Shown: positions 25,838 through 39,840, counted from the first letter of the stretch. The stretch: 64,000 nucleotides of DNA from Penelope pileata (GCA_013396635.1 WBMW01005496.1:188212-252211), one strand, 5' to 3'. Notes: a model not told the origin generated them from the letters alone. Made by a program: numbers and translations.

Positions 25838-26047
25838 NNNNNNNNNNNNNNNNNNNNNNNNNNNNNNNNNNNNNNNNNNNNNNNNNNNNNNNNNNNNNNN
25901 NNNNNNNNNNNNNNNNNNNNNNNNNNNNNNNNNNNNNNNNNNNNNNNNNNNNNNNNNNNNNNNNNNNNNNNNNNNNNNNNNNNNNNNNNNNNNNNNNNNN
26001 NNNNNNNNNNNNNNNNNNNNNNNNNNNNNNNNNNNNNNNNNNNNNNN
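25838..26047. other. Assembly gap, 210 N
   Basis: A run of N sits in otherwise unremarkable unique sequence. The 5' flank ends in CCACCCC and the 3' flank starts CCTCCACC, so a C-rich repeat may have caused the break. Confidence 0.99.
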
Positions 26048-29000
26048 CCTCCACCATGTGGGATGCTTGCTCCGAATCCCTCTCCTTAGAGAGAGGGGAA
26101 TACCCAAGTGGAGGAGCTGAGTGTTCAGACTGAAAGCGTTTCTTTTGATGAAATTCCATTTTTACGCAAACCTAAAGTTGATGTCACCTCTCAGCAAAGG
26201 GAGATCTTAATTTGAATGGTCTCCATAGAGAAGAACTGCTCTATTTGAAAAAAAAAAAATGNACTGTAGGTCCTGAGCAGCAGTAAGGAATCTCCTGATG
26301 ACTTAAATGGGAATTACTTTTCTTGGTATCGGTTCCTGAGTGGCCAAACGACTTCCATCACTCTTCATGGCAAACGATCTTCTCCCGCACAAGACCTTTC
26401 TCGGGAGGGCTCCAAAGGCAGACCTTGGAGTTGGGAATGTGCAGATTGAAGCATTATTTTGACTACAACCTAAAGACCTTGTAGAAAAGTTGAAAAAACC
26501 CCAAGGTGCTGCCAGTGGTTTCGCTGGGGACAAGATTAATGTTTGCTTTGTTTGCTGCATCCTTTTAACTGCTTTCCTCCTCCTTCCAGTAAATAAATCT
26601 GCCTATTAGTTAAACAAACTGACTCTGATAGAAACCAAACATAAGAAATAGACTAACAATAATGCACGGTTCTTAAAATAGAAAGGCAATCGTAAGAGAG
26701 CCCTTGGCTTCTGGCTTACTGCTGAACGCTGCTCACTGCGTGCTGTTGCTTTGAGCTCCTACAATAAAGGAATACAGGGCGCAGCTAAAACAAAGAGAAA
26801 CCAAACCCTACATTTTGGAGTGTTTCAGCTAAGTATTTATAGTTTCAGCAAAACCATTTAGCTGATGACCTGGCACCCGTGCCTTGCACATGACCCTGGT
26901 CACCTCTCAGCATGAGCTTTTTCCCCCTCCTGTGTCTTGGTGGGTGCGTTGTGATACGCTGGGCACTACCAAGCAGGCACACATTGAGCAGCCAGCCCTG
27001 AAGCACAGCTGCAGTGTAGACCCCTCATCACCTCGGTCTTCCCTTAAGAAGAAGGGAGTTTTCCACAGTACAGATGATTTGCTGCTGGGGAGCCACCAAG
27101 AAAAACCAGCCCACGACTCCTGCTGAGGAGCAGGCAGCGTACACGCGGACTGTACACGTTTTGTGCACAAAACACAGCAGCACCGATTTCTGGGGAGCCT
27201 TTAGGAATCTTTCCTGCACTTTCAGCCCCAGGAGTTCCCCCACCTTCCCAGCCCTAATTTCAGCAGCACCAGTACTGCACTAACAGAAGTTCAGTGCTGA
27301 CCTCTGCACATGCAGCCCGCAGGACCTTGCTGCACAACAGCCCCAGGGGCACCTTCCTGCCCCGCTGCAGCACGATGCTCCCGCAGCCAGTGCTCCCCAT
27401 CGGGACACAGCAAGCTCCTGGCCATCATGGACAGCCTCCATTTACCTCTCCTAGCCCACTTCTCCACTAACATCCAACATCCATCAGTATTCAACAATGG
27501 ATACTAAAAAAAAAGTCTCGTAATCCCACAAAGACCTCACCCCACCCACTCCCAAATATTTAAAGCAGAATTTGAGGTTTAAGTCTGGAACTGCTGCCAC
27601 AGTGCCAAAGTCACTGTCCCACCAACACCTGCCCCATGCCAGCCCCGGAGCAGCCGTGGTGGTGCAGGGAAGCCTGCTCTGCGCCCAGGGCCGTTTGTCT
27701 CCTTTTTTGGAAGAGCTAGAAGCAGCTCTGGAGGGAGGCCGGGCCCGTCCGTCCCACATTCCTTGCTAATTTTAAACAGCTCCCTTGAGCAGCTCGGGAG
27801 CAGAGGCCCAGAGAAGCACGGGCCTGATTTATTAGCCTCTGCCTTCTGAAAAGTTTTGCTCAATTGTCTCGGGACACAAGCAAAACCAGAATGGGATCCT
27901 CAGCCTGGAGCTGCAGAGACCTTCACCTCCATCACAACACGCAGCAGGTCTCTGCAGCATTAGCAGGTCTCCCCCAGAGATGCCCCATTCTGAACTGCTC
28001 AGGGTGGCACCGCACGGTGCGCTCTGTGCCCAGCCCCAGCAAGTGGGGCAAAGGATCAGGAAGGGGGAAGCAGGACCACCAGGAACCCAGCCTCAGAGGT
28101 AGAGCAAAGAGGCGGCTTGGTTTGAAGGTGGGAGGACAACAGCAAGACATGAAGGCCCTTGTGCGTGTGAGCAGACACTGCGAAGGGACAGCTCACAGCA
28201 AACAGAGCAGCAGTGCTGTGCTCAGCCTGGTGCAAGGAAGGTTTGGGGTAGAGGTCCAGAAAGCAGCTGGTGGGGAGCTCAGTGCAGTGCCAGAGCTGAC
28301 TGACAGGGCCTCGCAAACACAGCGGAGCCAGAGCTCCCAATGAGCAGAGCTCACCCACCTTGCTGAGCATCTTGGCACTTCCTCGAGCTGAGCGGGGCAT
28401 AGGGAACTCAGCATGGAACTCACAAAAAGACTGTATCTGTGTAGGAAACATCCAGGAGAAACAAACATTTTCTTTCAACCATTTCCTGGCTTTTTCCACA
28501 TTTACATTTTGTATGCATATGGATTCTGCATCTAAATCCAGAACAACGCAATGTTCTTTGAATGGAGACCACAGCTCTGCTCATGCTTTCTCTCACCACT
28601 GCCACCACCAAGCGCAGAGCCAGCCCGTGCTTGCTGCTCAGAGCCCCAGCCCCCAGTGAAGGCTCCTGGGCACTTGGGTTCACAGGCGCACAAGTGCAGT
28701 GCTGCACAGAGCAGCGGCCACAGAGAGCTCGAGCTGGATCTGGGAGCACAGCCTGGGAACGGACCAGCTCGTGCTCCATTATGCTTACAGAAGTGATTTC
28801 TCTAGAGGTGCTTTTGTACTCGAGGCTGAAGAATTAATCAATGCTCTCCAGTTTAAGTTTGTTGTTTTCTCTTAGATTTTCCTATCCAGCTGCCAAATAC
28901 TTTCTGGCTCAGCCTTCGAAACAAATTAATTCTACTAGGATCGACTAATTTAAATAAATGCTGGCTGAACCACTGACGTACGAGCTGAGGAGGGCGGGGG

Positions 29001-32000
29001 GTCAGGAAGCCTGCACTGCCCTCCCCAGGGGCAGCACCCAGCAGTGCCACACAACATAGCCAAGAACAGCCCTGCCGCAGCAGCCACCCCGTCCATGTCC
29101 TGCTGGTAAGCACTTGACGTGCTGGCAGACACCCTGCCCAGCCCCACCGAGCTGCCCCGAGGATGGGTGCTGCACTTGGCCCCTTCTGAGCCCCTCCAGG
29201 CAGAGGGCTCCTTCCGCTGATCCCTCGGTCTGCACCATAACCCCTGGCATGCTTATTGCTGATGACATCAACAACATCTCAATGCATGTCTCTGCTTCCC
29301 ACCTTCCAGCTGAGTTAATTCTTTGCCTCACGAAACAGACTCTGACCGGCACCAGCCCGACACCTCCACTCATACATTAGAGCTGGAACATGGCAGAATA
29401 ACCACCGAAACAGCAAGCTTTATTTCACCACAGGAAGGACATACCTCCTGTGGAGCATCGGGTTTTCCCCCCCCCATCATTCCCACTAGGCCAGACTGTG
29501 GTTACTACCAACTCCACTGAATTGCCAGGCACCGTGGGCTCCCAGGCAGCTCCCACAGGGGAAACAAGCCCTGCTGACATTCAGCAAGTAACTTGATTTA
29601 GTTCTGAGAGTACCCAGGTTTCCAGCTCAAGACTGTGCATTTTCTCAGCCACATTTTAATACTTAAGAAAATTGTTGTATTGACAACTTTAACTAAAAGA
29701 ACCCATGGAGCACTGACGAGCATCCCCCGAGGACGCTGCCTGCAGGGCACAGCATCTCACAGTCCGACGTGGTCGCCAGCGGCCAGCGCAGCCCAGCCCC
29801 GAGTGGGAGCTTTCTACAGATCACTGTGCCACGTCTCTTGGCATCATTTGCTTTCAACTCATGCTCCACATCTCTTCAGAACAGTAAAAGAAAGCTGAAT
29901 CTGGGTAACAGCAGGAGACAAGGCAAATAGATTTACAGAGACAAGGGGTTCTGCCTGGTGTTCTTCCATCAGCCCTTCAGAAGCCTCATACAATCCTCAG
30001 GCACGTTAGCTTTCAGCACCATAAATGTAAATTTGTAATCTTTCCTGGCTTGCTACAGCCTTAACACTTAATCCAGCTTGTTTTCTCTCCCAGAAGTTCT
30101 CTCCTGACCCCCTTGTTGCCTGATTAAAAGCAGACCAAAATAATCAAAGAGCCGAGCAATATGGATGTGTCCTGGTGAGAAGCAATTTCAGGAAATGAGA
30201 TTACATTTAAAAAGATTTCACACGTTGTACTGAAACAACAGTCCCACAAGTCAGAAACAGAACGGGTTGGCTGTCTCTCGGTACAGGAGGATGTTCCTCC
30301 ACAGTGAGCTGCTCATTTGCCGTTGTCACAGGGCTGAAGTGACCGCGGCCGGGCAGCGTGCTGTGCGCAGGGGCACAGGGCTGCGTCCCTCGGCTGCTGC
30401 TCCATGCTGTCTTGGGATGTGCCAGCTTATCTGTGAGCATCACTGCTTGTTTTCCAATTGCAACCTTTGGGCACGTGATGACATTGTGTCCCTCAGCGAC
30501 CGATGACCAAGGACAGCGCACAGCTCCAGCGCTTGTTCCCTCCTCCCCACATGGAGAAATCAATTAGAGGTTCTCGTGCAGTAAATGTCAGTTGTGCTCA
30601 TGTTACAGAATCAAACATCTGTAACTATGGAAACCCCTAGGGCAGGGCTCATTTCAAGAATAAGTTATGATAAGAAGCTTTTCATGGCTGTTTTTAAAGA
30701 AATATTAAACCGCTTAATTTCTTAGATGCAGTTTTCCTTGCTGTTTGTTTCTGGTGCTGAAGGTACGAAGCATTTACCAGTGCTGTCAGAGGACAATGAC
30801 ATTCTGCCAGTGTCCGCGCTCCCAGACCCAGCCTTGCTGCTGGTAACACCTTGCACTTGCTGCCACGAGGACCCTCACTGCCTGTCGGGGCAGAGCACGC
30901 TCTCCCGCTGATGAAGGGCCCAGCCTTACAGCTCATCAGGATGGCACAATTTACTCTTTTTGCTACATTCACTATTAGGCAAAAACCCCTGAAGTACATA
31001 AAAGAAAAACTCAGCCAGAGCTTTCTCTGAGCCACCAGGGTGCTGTAGAAGTGAGCAGGACAGCTCCTGCACCCAGCCAGCCCTGGCAGACATCAGCACC
31101 CCGCTCCTCCAGCCCCCAGCACACACCAGGCTGCACAGCCCTGGGACACAGGGCACGAGCCCCAGCCCAGCACCCCATGTGCCACAGACACCCAGGGCAC
31201 TGCCTGGCTCCCAGGGGCATCCCAGGGCCATAATGGGCTGAGTGCTGTAAGTAAGGCAACAGGAACTGCCAGCAGCACTGGCCCAGTCCCCTCCAAACAG
31301 GCCCCTCCTCCTCAGATGGAAGAGGAGAGGAAACATTTCAAGGTCTCTTTTGAAAAGAGGCCTTCCACAGGGGCCTCCCATGTACCGTGCTCTCAAATGA
31401 GAAACTAGTAAGGCACCTCCAGACTAAAAGAAATATTTCCATTGGAATCTGCACAACCATTACAGCTTTTAAGCACAAGATCTTATCTAATGTGTTACTG
31501 AATTAGTCCAGGTTCCAGCTGTGTTTACAGAATGCCCCAAAAGAACACAGGCTCCAGGCACCAGGCAGCACCAGAGCCCTCAGCAGCACACACAGACTGG
31601 CCTGGGGACTGCTTGCTCAGAGCAGTGCTCCAGGTGCTGCAGTGGGATCCTGCACCCATGGGCTGCAGGGTCACTGCATCACCACTGCCTTTCCTCGTCC
31701 TCGAGGAGGCACGGAGCTTTGCCAGGCTGTGGCTGAGCAGGTCCTGCCTCAGCTCATCCCGTGCAGACCAACGTCCATGACAGCCACAGGGCCAGCGAGG
31801 AGCCTGCCCAGGCCCACACCTAGCAGCTGTTGGAGCAGCAGGGGGTGACTCCTCACACCACTTTCTCAGCCGCAGTTCTGCAGAACATCAGGAGCACAGT
31901 TTGCAGCCCAGCTGCATGCCACCCCGGTACAGAGCTGACAGCACCCGATGGTCGGTGCCACCACAGACTCCTGCTGCTGAACCTAGCCTGAAACACCAGG

Positions 32001-35000
32001 AAAGGAAGTCACTCAGTTACAGCCAACACCAAGGTGCTTTTAATGACCGCTGCCCCCTCGGCACCTGCCAGGCAGTGCCAAGCCAGCTCGGAGGAGGCAC
32101 AGCAACCCTAGCTCACACCAGGAGGCTCGTTTGCATCTCAAGCAGAAGCTCAGACCAAACACTGCACAACCCAAGCTGCTTCCAGCACTCACTGCTACAA
32201 GAAAAGAGTCCTGGATTGAAATGATCATTGCAGAAGCACATTCCTCCCACGTAGTTTAGGGTGAAACAAAGCGATATGGTTGCATTTTTCAGAAGAGGAG
32301 ATCAGTTATGAACACAATACCATGCTGGCTTTCATATTTATATAGTGAGTAAATCTTAACACAGAAGAAGTCATTTTTTCAAGGGTTGCAGTATAATTTC
32401 ACTGGACTTTCCTTTAAAACCTTGTTTAATTTAAGAGGATACAAGCGTGGAAGTAATAAGATGCATAAATAACCTTCCCTACCGTGGTCAATGGAAAAAC
32501 CCTGTTAAAGCCCATGAACACACCTCAGCATCCCAACAGACACAGCAGCCAGGCTGCAGCAGCCATTTCAGCTAGCGTTACCGTCCACTACACCAGCTAA
32601 TTTCTTGCTTTGATTTTTTGTTTTGGGTCCAATCTATCCAAGTAGAACCACAGCAAAGAGAAAGAAATCATTTTCTAACAACCTTACAGCATTAGACCAA
32701 CTTCAGGACTGGCCTGAGGCACTTTTTCTCCCTCTAGAATGGGCATATATGAATTCACAAATGCGTGCTTTACCAGCTTTGAGCTTGTTCAGTATCCACA
32801 GCTGTAAAACAGACCATTTCCAGATGTCTCCACATACTGCTTGGTCACCCAGGACTCCCAGCACAGCAGTGGCCACAGGGATGCTGCTGTGCAGGGCAGG
32901 AACACTAACTGCACACACCCAGGACACTGCCCAACCTGCGCCGGCTGCAGACACAGCCCCACCTCCCTGCTGCTGCCTGAAGGCAGGGCCAGGGTCCGCC
33001 CTCCTAAACACTGCATTAAGCCCGGATGCCGCTTCCGCAGCAGCGGAGTGCAGGAGGTCACAGTACAGAGCAGCTACTCACAGCCCGTGTCCCAGCCCCT
33101 CCAGTGATGCTCACACAGCTCTGGGGCCATCTCCTAGCCTGGGGGGGCTGCACCCCCCCACTCCTCTCCCCCAGCACCAGGACAGCCACAGCCCCGACAG
33201 TCCCCGATGCGGGGAGAGCTGCTGGGCTGACAGCAGGGTGGCTTACTGACTAGCAGATGTCCTGCAACTCACATCTGCCCCAGGCTGTTTTCCCAGCGAG
33301 GCTGCCTGTTTCACCTCATTATACAGATCATACCCTTTTGTACACAATTTCTGAGAGGATTAGAATAGACGCAGTACTGGTGCTAAATATAAAAACACAT
33401 TAAGCTCCTTGTATCAAGTATATCCATTAGGGCTTCCAAATTAAACCTCTCCCTTCCTAACACACGTCGGCAGCGTGACTTCCACGCTCACTCCCCTTGA
33501 ACCTAACAAGGAAACGCTGCAGAGGCACCGAGAGGTGAAGGGCATCAGAACAACACAGGGACCGTGCAGAGCTGCAGAGGGTCCTTAAGTGCTCACACCA
33601 GGCCACCAGATGTGGCAGGGCTGAAAGAACCCAGAGTAGACTCAGGCTAGCGGGCAGCAGACAAATGCAACATGCAGCATATGCTGCTCACTGAGGGCCA
33701 CTAAGTAGTCTCCATTTCTGGCTGAGCTCATCTGAACTGAATCTGTGCTGCCTCAGCTTCATGCCAACGATAAAGCACTGGGCACGATGCTCAGGCAGCA
33801 CCCCCGATCGCCATCCCATGAGGGTGTGGGACACCCCCAGAGCACCTCGCTGTCCATGAGGATGCCTCACATGAAGCAGGGTCGGTCCCAGCACCTGCTT
33901 TCTGAGCTGCTCTGCTGCCCAAAACGCCTCTGTGAGGCCACAGCTCAACCTTGTTTGCAGTGCACTGTGATGGTGACTTTAAAACAAAAAGAGTCTTGAA
34001 AAAACAAAACTGGAATGCTACTCTATTGTTTTAAAACATAGATTTGCAAACAGAAGACTTAGAGAGAAGGTAAAGTGGGATTTTTTCTGGCACCTGCAGT
34101 GCAGCCAGTTTAAATTAGGTAACTAAATATCTATAAATTGTTTAACCAGGTCAGCTTCCACTGCAGCCTCAACCTGAAGTGCCTCAGCTTTCTTCAGAGG
34201 TCTTTTACTCCCTTAGTTCCCCTGTAGTCTTTTAAACTTACAATAATTCACTTAGTCCTTAAAACTGACTTGAGGTTTCCTAGAAAATTCTAGGACTAGA
34301 AACAAACATTTGTCAGGAATGCAAGTCTATGTACAGACAGATTTGTTCTGAAAACCATAAGATCTGTGGAACAAGGCTCAGCAGTGCAGCTGCATAATGG
34401 TGTCAACAGTGGCTCCAACAGGGTGTTCATGTTTGTTTTTCATAAAGTCCTGAAATAACAGAATCTAACCAGAAGAAGAATCACATTGTTAGAACAAGGA
34501 TGCCCTTACACTCACTCAGCACCTAGCACAATGCTGCGTGCCAGCTCGGCTCTGCCCACAGCTCCCAGGGCAGGCAGTTCTGCTGCACCCCTCCAGCACA
34601 GGGAGCATCCCCATCCCCTCCACTCCCCACCTTGCCCCGAGGGCTGTGCTGAGCCAGAGCAGGGAGCAGCTCCAGCTGGGAGCAGAATCCAGCCACAACC
34701 CAGCTTTGTCATTGTTATTATTTTTTAAAGGCTGAGTTCCTTCCCAAGTGCACTGCCACAAGTCAAGGGGCAGTGGTAAGCAGCCAAGGCTGAGGCAGTG
34801 GGGAACTGTAACGGGAAAAGTCCCAAATCTCTTACAACTACACTGTTTGCTTTATCTGCAGCCAGGGTCTCAGCACCTTCCTTATGCTGCTGCTCCTTCA
34901 GCTGCCCTCTGATCTTCCTTCTCCCAGGCTGCTTCCCAATCTTCCCTCTCCCAAGCTACCCCACCTCAGGTCCACCCCTTCCTGTCACAGGTGCAAGGGA

Positions 35001-35142
35001 TCTACCAGTATTCTCCAGGCCAGCCATGCCCCTCCACCACGTGCTCAATCATCAGCCCATGCTGTGATCAACTGTTTCCCTACAGGAACATTTAACTCAC
35101 AGGTCAGCCAATAAACAGCTAAAAACCAGGCTGTGAGAGCGA
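26048..35142. other. No gene recognised
   Basis: Mixed unique sequence. AT-rich pockets at about 26150-26880, 28830-28970, 30000-30240, 30600-30740, 32230-32500 and 34010-34480. An A12 tract at 26248-26259 is followed by an N at 26262. On the minus strand, about 72 bases ending near 30933 lie between a fine acceptor (TTTTATGTACTTCAG) and a fair donor (GAGCT|GTAAGG) and read GFLPNSECSKKSKLC; isolated, so not called. Confidence 0.45.
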
Positions 35143-35340
35143 GTTACAGAATGACCACAGAGTCATCACAGAGTCATCGAGGCTGGCAGAGCCCCCTGAG
35201 CTCCCCCAGCCCAGCCCCACACACCCCCCCATGCCCACAGAGCCATGGCCTCAGTGCCACATCCCCACGGCTCTGAGCACCCCCAGGGACGGGGACTGTG
35301 CCAGGCAGCCTGTTCCACCCTGATATCCCCACGGAGCTGA
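35143..35340 (-). mobile_element. CR1 LINE fragment with terminal octamer repeats
   Basis: At the left edge CACAGAGTCAT is repeated after TTACAGAATGAC, matching the CR1 3' terminal repeats read in antisense. Then come a CATCGAGGCTGG, CCCCATGCCCACAGAGCCAT, CAGTGCCACATCCCCACGG and GCAGCCTGTTCCACCC, all familiar CR1 blocks. It is older or from a different subfamily than the copy at 14785. It is minus-oriented and 5'-truncated. Similar GC-rich sequence to about 35700 may be more of the element but I cannot separate it from background. Confidence 0.75.
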
Positions 35341-36432
35341 CAGCTCTGAGCCTGCCTGGGCCCAGCCCTCCCTGCCCATGGGCTGCACACCCCTGGTGTG
35401 GGGCCATCCCACTGCATAGGGCCAGGCAGTGCCCCCTGCACTGGCTGCTTCATGGTGCAGCACAGCATGCTGATAGGGAGCCCAACAGCTCTGCTATGAG
35501 CACACCTCCCCTCTGCAGGGCCACACACTGAGAACTCCCATGGTGAGAAATCCCCCCCCCAAGGACACTGGGCTGCCAGCACCACAGCTCTGGGACTGTG
35601 CAGGGGACCTGCAGCTCCCACAGCCCACAGGGCTGGGCAGGGTAGCAGAAAACACCCACAGTGCTGGGCAGAGCCAGGGCAGGAGGGCAGTGACATCCAC
35701 CCCCATCGAGATGCTAATGGAGCACAGATGTATGGGAATCGATACTCACAGGACACTGCTGCGTGGTGAGGTGAGCTAATTAACTGCTGCGCTGTCTGGG
35801 AACCCACAGAATGGTGAGCTGCCCTGCTGCCTCCAGCTGCTCTCATCTCTCAGAGCAGTGCCTCTGTAAAACAGAGTTAAACAGCAATTCAGAGCACCCC
35901 ACGGTCACAGTGACACAGGTGCAGGTCACTGCAGTGGCTAGGCCTAGCTGCCTTTCTGCAGAAGAAACAGGACATTGGGGCAGGTATTGGAGCAGCCACC
36001 ATCAGTGCGCGCAGCGAGAGAGTGCTGTGAGTGGAGCCCTCGGCACTGGCACAGAGAGGGACACCCATCCCCGGCACAGGGCTGCTGCAGGACACAGGGA
36101 CAGGGACAGGCAGGAGGCAGTGCCTCGCTCTGAGCCCCCACACCACCTGCTGCTCACTGCTCCACCAGCTCAGCTTGGAGAGCAAACTCGCCCTGTTATC
36201 TGGGAATTTAAAGCAGTGGATCACAGACGCTAGCTTAAATTCCCACATCTGCAGGAGGCACGGACCAACCCGCAGTTGTTGCCATTGAAGCAGGCCAGGG
36301 TGTGAGCAGCACGAGACCGAGCTCCAGCATCCCACCAGTCCCACGTTTTTGTTGCTCCTTTTTACGTTCTAATACGAGTTAGCAGAAAATAAGACAGCTT
36401 TTGTTCCTCACACACGTAACTGCATTACGTAC
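35341..36432. other. No gene recognised
   Basis: GC-rich to about 35760, then mixed. Part of the left end may be older CR1-derived sequence. Confidence 0.4.
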
Positions 36433-36600
36433 CTCACCCGCGACCCAGCCCAGCCCGCGGGCGGCCCCGGCTCAGGCCCGCACCGCCGGCGCGAGGCGCC
36501 CGCCCGNACCGCAGGGAGAGGAACAGGCCCCCCCCAGCACACCCACAGCCCTCCCGCCGTCTGCCCGGGGGCAGCAGGGGCTCCCACGTGGCAGCCCCAG
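36433..36600 (-). promoter_or_regulatory. Small CpG-rich patch with a first-exon-like donor
   Basis: 36436-36515 is CpG-dense (with an unresolved base at 36507). On the minus strand it ends in a strong donor, GGGTGAG|GTACGTAA, at 36432, with AT-rich sequence beyond. CpG-rich sequence running into a strong donor is what a noncoding first exon looks like. No acceptor-bounded second exon was found to the left. Confidence 0.3.
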
Positions 36601-37495
36601 CCCTGTTCGCTGTGCTGTCACAGAGCAGCAGGGGCTGGAGGGGCTCACAGGGCACCCTGCTCCGCCAGAACCCACAGCTTGGGGCTGCAGAGCTGCTTCC
36701 CTCAGCCTTCCTCCAGGCACTGCTACAGCCACCGCACCCCTACACAAGACAAAAAAGCATTTTCTGGGATCAGTCGTACTCCTATACCAAAATAAAGGAA
36801 AAACCTCCTTGCTCTTAAAAATGGCATCGCACAGGGAGAAGATAAGGTGCTTTTCCCCGCACGAGAAAAAAAACATTTCACAACTCCATCAAGACTGAGT
36901 TTCCAGAAGGTACAAGAAAAAAGGAGTCCTATTCAAAAACATGAAATGGTGCAACGAAGCACTGGGCCTTCTCATAAACATTGAGAATAGAGCTTTGAGG
37001 AGTCTACCTCGTAACTCATCACCAGCAAATTGCTACCAGCCACATCTCTTCCACCCATGAGGAGAGCCAAGCACCCCGACCACCATCACTCCCCAGAGCA
37101 CACCACCCTACCTGGAACCACAAACCCCAGCCTGAGCAGAGCCCCTGCAGCCCTGGGGCTGGCTTTATGGCCCGCTGGCAGCTGAGCACCTCGTTACCTG
37201 AGTGCCTCGTTACTGCCTGACGAGGGGCAGCTGTGGGCAGTGCTGTGTGCCAGGCCTTAGGCCCGGGTTTAGGTTTCTGCCACGTTTTCTAACCCAACCC
37301 TTAGGGCAGGCCTCGGCTGCTCTCTGAGACACTGACGGCAGCGCTGCGCCGCTCCCTGCCCAGGGCACCTCTTGGCCTTCGTTGTTTGTCTGCGCAAAAA
37401 CAGATCACCACCTCCTAAAATAGGGCGACCATTCAATTAGCTCTTAATTGCTTTTATTTTTTTCTCTGCCATTCAAACTAATTAGTTAGGTGGAA

Positions 37496-38365
37496 ATGTC
37501 TCACTTGCTCTGCTTAACGAGGATTTGCGTTTACGTAAGGGCAGCAGCCCTCGGGCGCAGGTCCCGGCGCAGCAGAGGCCCCAGGGCTGCTGCCCGTCCC
37601 CTCGTGCTCCGGCCCCGGCTGGCAGCAGGGACCTGGGGCTCTGTGACCCTGGGGTCGCTGCCTGGCTGCGGGCAGCAGGACGGCCCCGCTCCTCCGCTCT
37701 GCCTCGGGGTGCTGGCCGGGGAGGCAGCTCCCAGGGCTAACCCTGGCACGAGGCTGAGCACGGAGATATGCTCTGACATGGACCCATCCCCGTCTCCAGG
37801 TGTGAGGGAGCGGCACACAGCCCCACAGCCAGTGCCAGGCTGCATCTGCTCACCCAGGAGCACCGTGCCCGCTGCCAGGCAGTGCCGGGCACCCGCCACT
37901 GCCCACATTCCCCTGGCACAGACTGAGTTCCCACACAAATCCCAGTGCTCTGGGGCTTCAGTCTGCCCTTCAATTTCAGCTACAGAGCTCCTTGTTTGCA
38001 TTTCACTGCGTTATTCCACTGGGGAGAAAAAGTTTCCCGTAAGGGCAGTTCTGGTGATTGTGTTTGCTCTTCGTCCAAAGGCAGAAATCCGTGCAAATCC
38101 CTCAGCATTTCCTACAAGAGTGAGAACACTTGGACCAGCCGCTCTGGCGCACGCACTGTGGCTATGGCTGACAGGCGGGTGCTGGCTGTGCCTTTTGCCC
38201 TGGTTCCTATGGCCGCACTGGGGGCTGAGCTGGGCACCCCGCAGGCGGCGCGGGCTGAGCCCTGCCCAGCAGCAGGAGCCTGCAGCGGGACGGGAGCCGC
38301 GGCCGGGGAGCGCTCCTCCATCCATCACGCAGCGGCTGAGCGGGCACACGGACGGCGTGCATTAA
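37496..38365 (+). other. 289-codon open frame, coding status doubtful
   Basis: Starts with a true ATG (MSHLLCLTRICVYV). The first two thirds are GC-rich and Arg/Ala/Pro-rich; the last part, AVLVIVFALRPKAEIRAN and onward, includes hydrophobic stretches with many Trp and Leu. No family is recognised and there is no homology signal. Probably chance. Confidence 0.12.
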
Positions 38366-38369
38366 CCCG

Positions 38370-38640
38370 GGGGAGGATTAGCATTTGCAATTTTCCTCTT
38401 AGGAATCTCAGTTTACCTTCACCCCCTGTCTTAGTTCACTGACACCACGGTTATGAGATAGATCATTTTTATGGATTGCGTCTCACAAGGGCAACATTTT
38501 AATGAATAGCAGAATTAAATGTTTGCCAGGATTTTTTTAAATAAATGATCAATTACCGCTGAGCACATCCATCACGTTTATTAGCTCCCTTCTAGAAACA
38601 TTTTTCATAACTTGCAAATTGAAACGAGGTGGAAGCTGAA
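38370..38640. other. AT-rich unique element, candidate regulatory element
   Basis: A sharp drop in GC between GC-rich flanks. It contains GCATTTGCAATTTT (octamer-like), AATAAATGATCAATTACC (homeodomain-like core ATCAATTA) and a CATAACTTGCAAATTG. There is no repeat or coding frame. At its right edge a plus-strand donor, CTTGCAG|GTAAGC, occurs at 38683. Confidence 0.35.
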
Positions 38641-39086
38641 TTTTATGTCTTCTTCCCTCGCCCATGGTAAAGGCAGCACTTGCAGGTAAGCTGCAGACCA
38701 GCGGGAGTTTTTGTGCTGGGTGTTTTGTGACACTGGAAAAACAGAATTGTGCATTTTTGTTCCCCAGAAGTTAATAAAAATAAGGATTTCCTTTTCTAAA
38801 CTGTGTGGGAACTGTGACCTGCTAGCCAAGATTTCTTACCCCTTCTCAAGGTTGCCATGGAACCACCTGATGTGCATTTGCTGCTGTCAATGCCAGCTGG
38901 AAGGTCAGGCTGAGGCTGTGTCGTGTGTGCTCTCAGCTCCTCATCTTTTGAAGAACAGAGTCAGAAACGTGCATTTTATTTTCCTACTGCCAGAAAATCA
39001 GCTTTACCTCATGGCAGAAATTAGAGCCTGTGGTGGGGGTGCACGCTGCTTACCGGGCGCTTTCTGGGGGAACCCATGCTCGAGCA

Positions 39087-39173
39087 GGGGTCCGTGGGGC
39101 CAAGGGACAGGGTCCATGGGGCTGAGGGACGGGGTCCGGGGGGCTCAGAGACAGGGTCTGGGGGGCTGCGGGA
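39087..39173 (+). repeat. 22-23-bp minisatellite
   Basis: Four degenerate units of GGGGTCCGTGGGGC followed by CAAGGGACA or similar, G-rich on plus. Confidence 0.8.
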
Positions 39174-39840
39174 GGGCCCACGTGGCAGAGCCAAGCCCAC
39201 GCCACTGGCCTCTGCCTGGGTCAGAATTCCTCTGCAGAAATCGGCAGCCGTGGCCGAATGGTGGATGTCTGACTGGCTTAGCTGAAGTGGTGACTGCTGT
39301 TCAGTAACAGCCGCTGGTCCAGGAAACTCGTGGAGTTCTGTTACAACATCTAAAGCAGGCGGAGGGGCTGGAGCCAGCTTCGGGAAGGCTTTTCCCATCT
39401 GGAGTCACATCCCACAGTAGAAACGTTTTCCAGAGTTGTATGTATGTATGGACAGAGTCCTGCTCAGGCGCAGCGTACCCGTGAGCTCAGCTCAGCCTGT
39501 GCCATCACACAGTGGTGCCAGCTGCTCCCCATCCCTGACCACCTCCGTGCTCCCAGCCGCTTCCCTGCCGGCACCACAGCCTCTCCCGAACAGCTTTGCT
39601 CTTAGTAGTGGAAAATTACAGTCGTGAGGTTTTGGTACCAAACTGCAGAGGATATGACCTTAAATAGCATGCTGTGGAATGTGTTGCAATGTTACTGGAA
39701 ATTTTAAAAAGCAAAATGTTACCATGTGAGTCAATGAAACGTGGTCTCTGGGGGCTCGGTCCTGCGCACGGTGCCCCAACCCCGATGCCTGCACTGGCTT
39801 CGTGGGGCTGGGAGCTCCGCAGCCGCTTCCTGGCCCTGGA

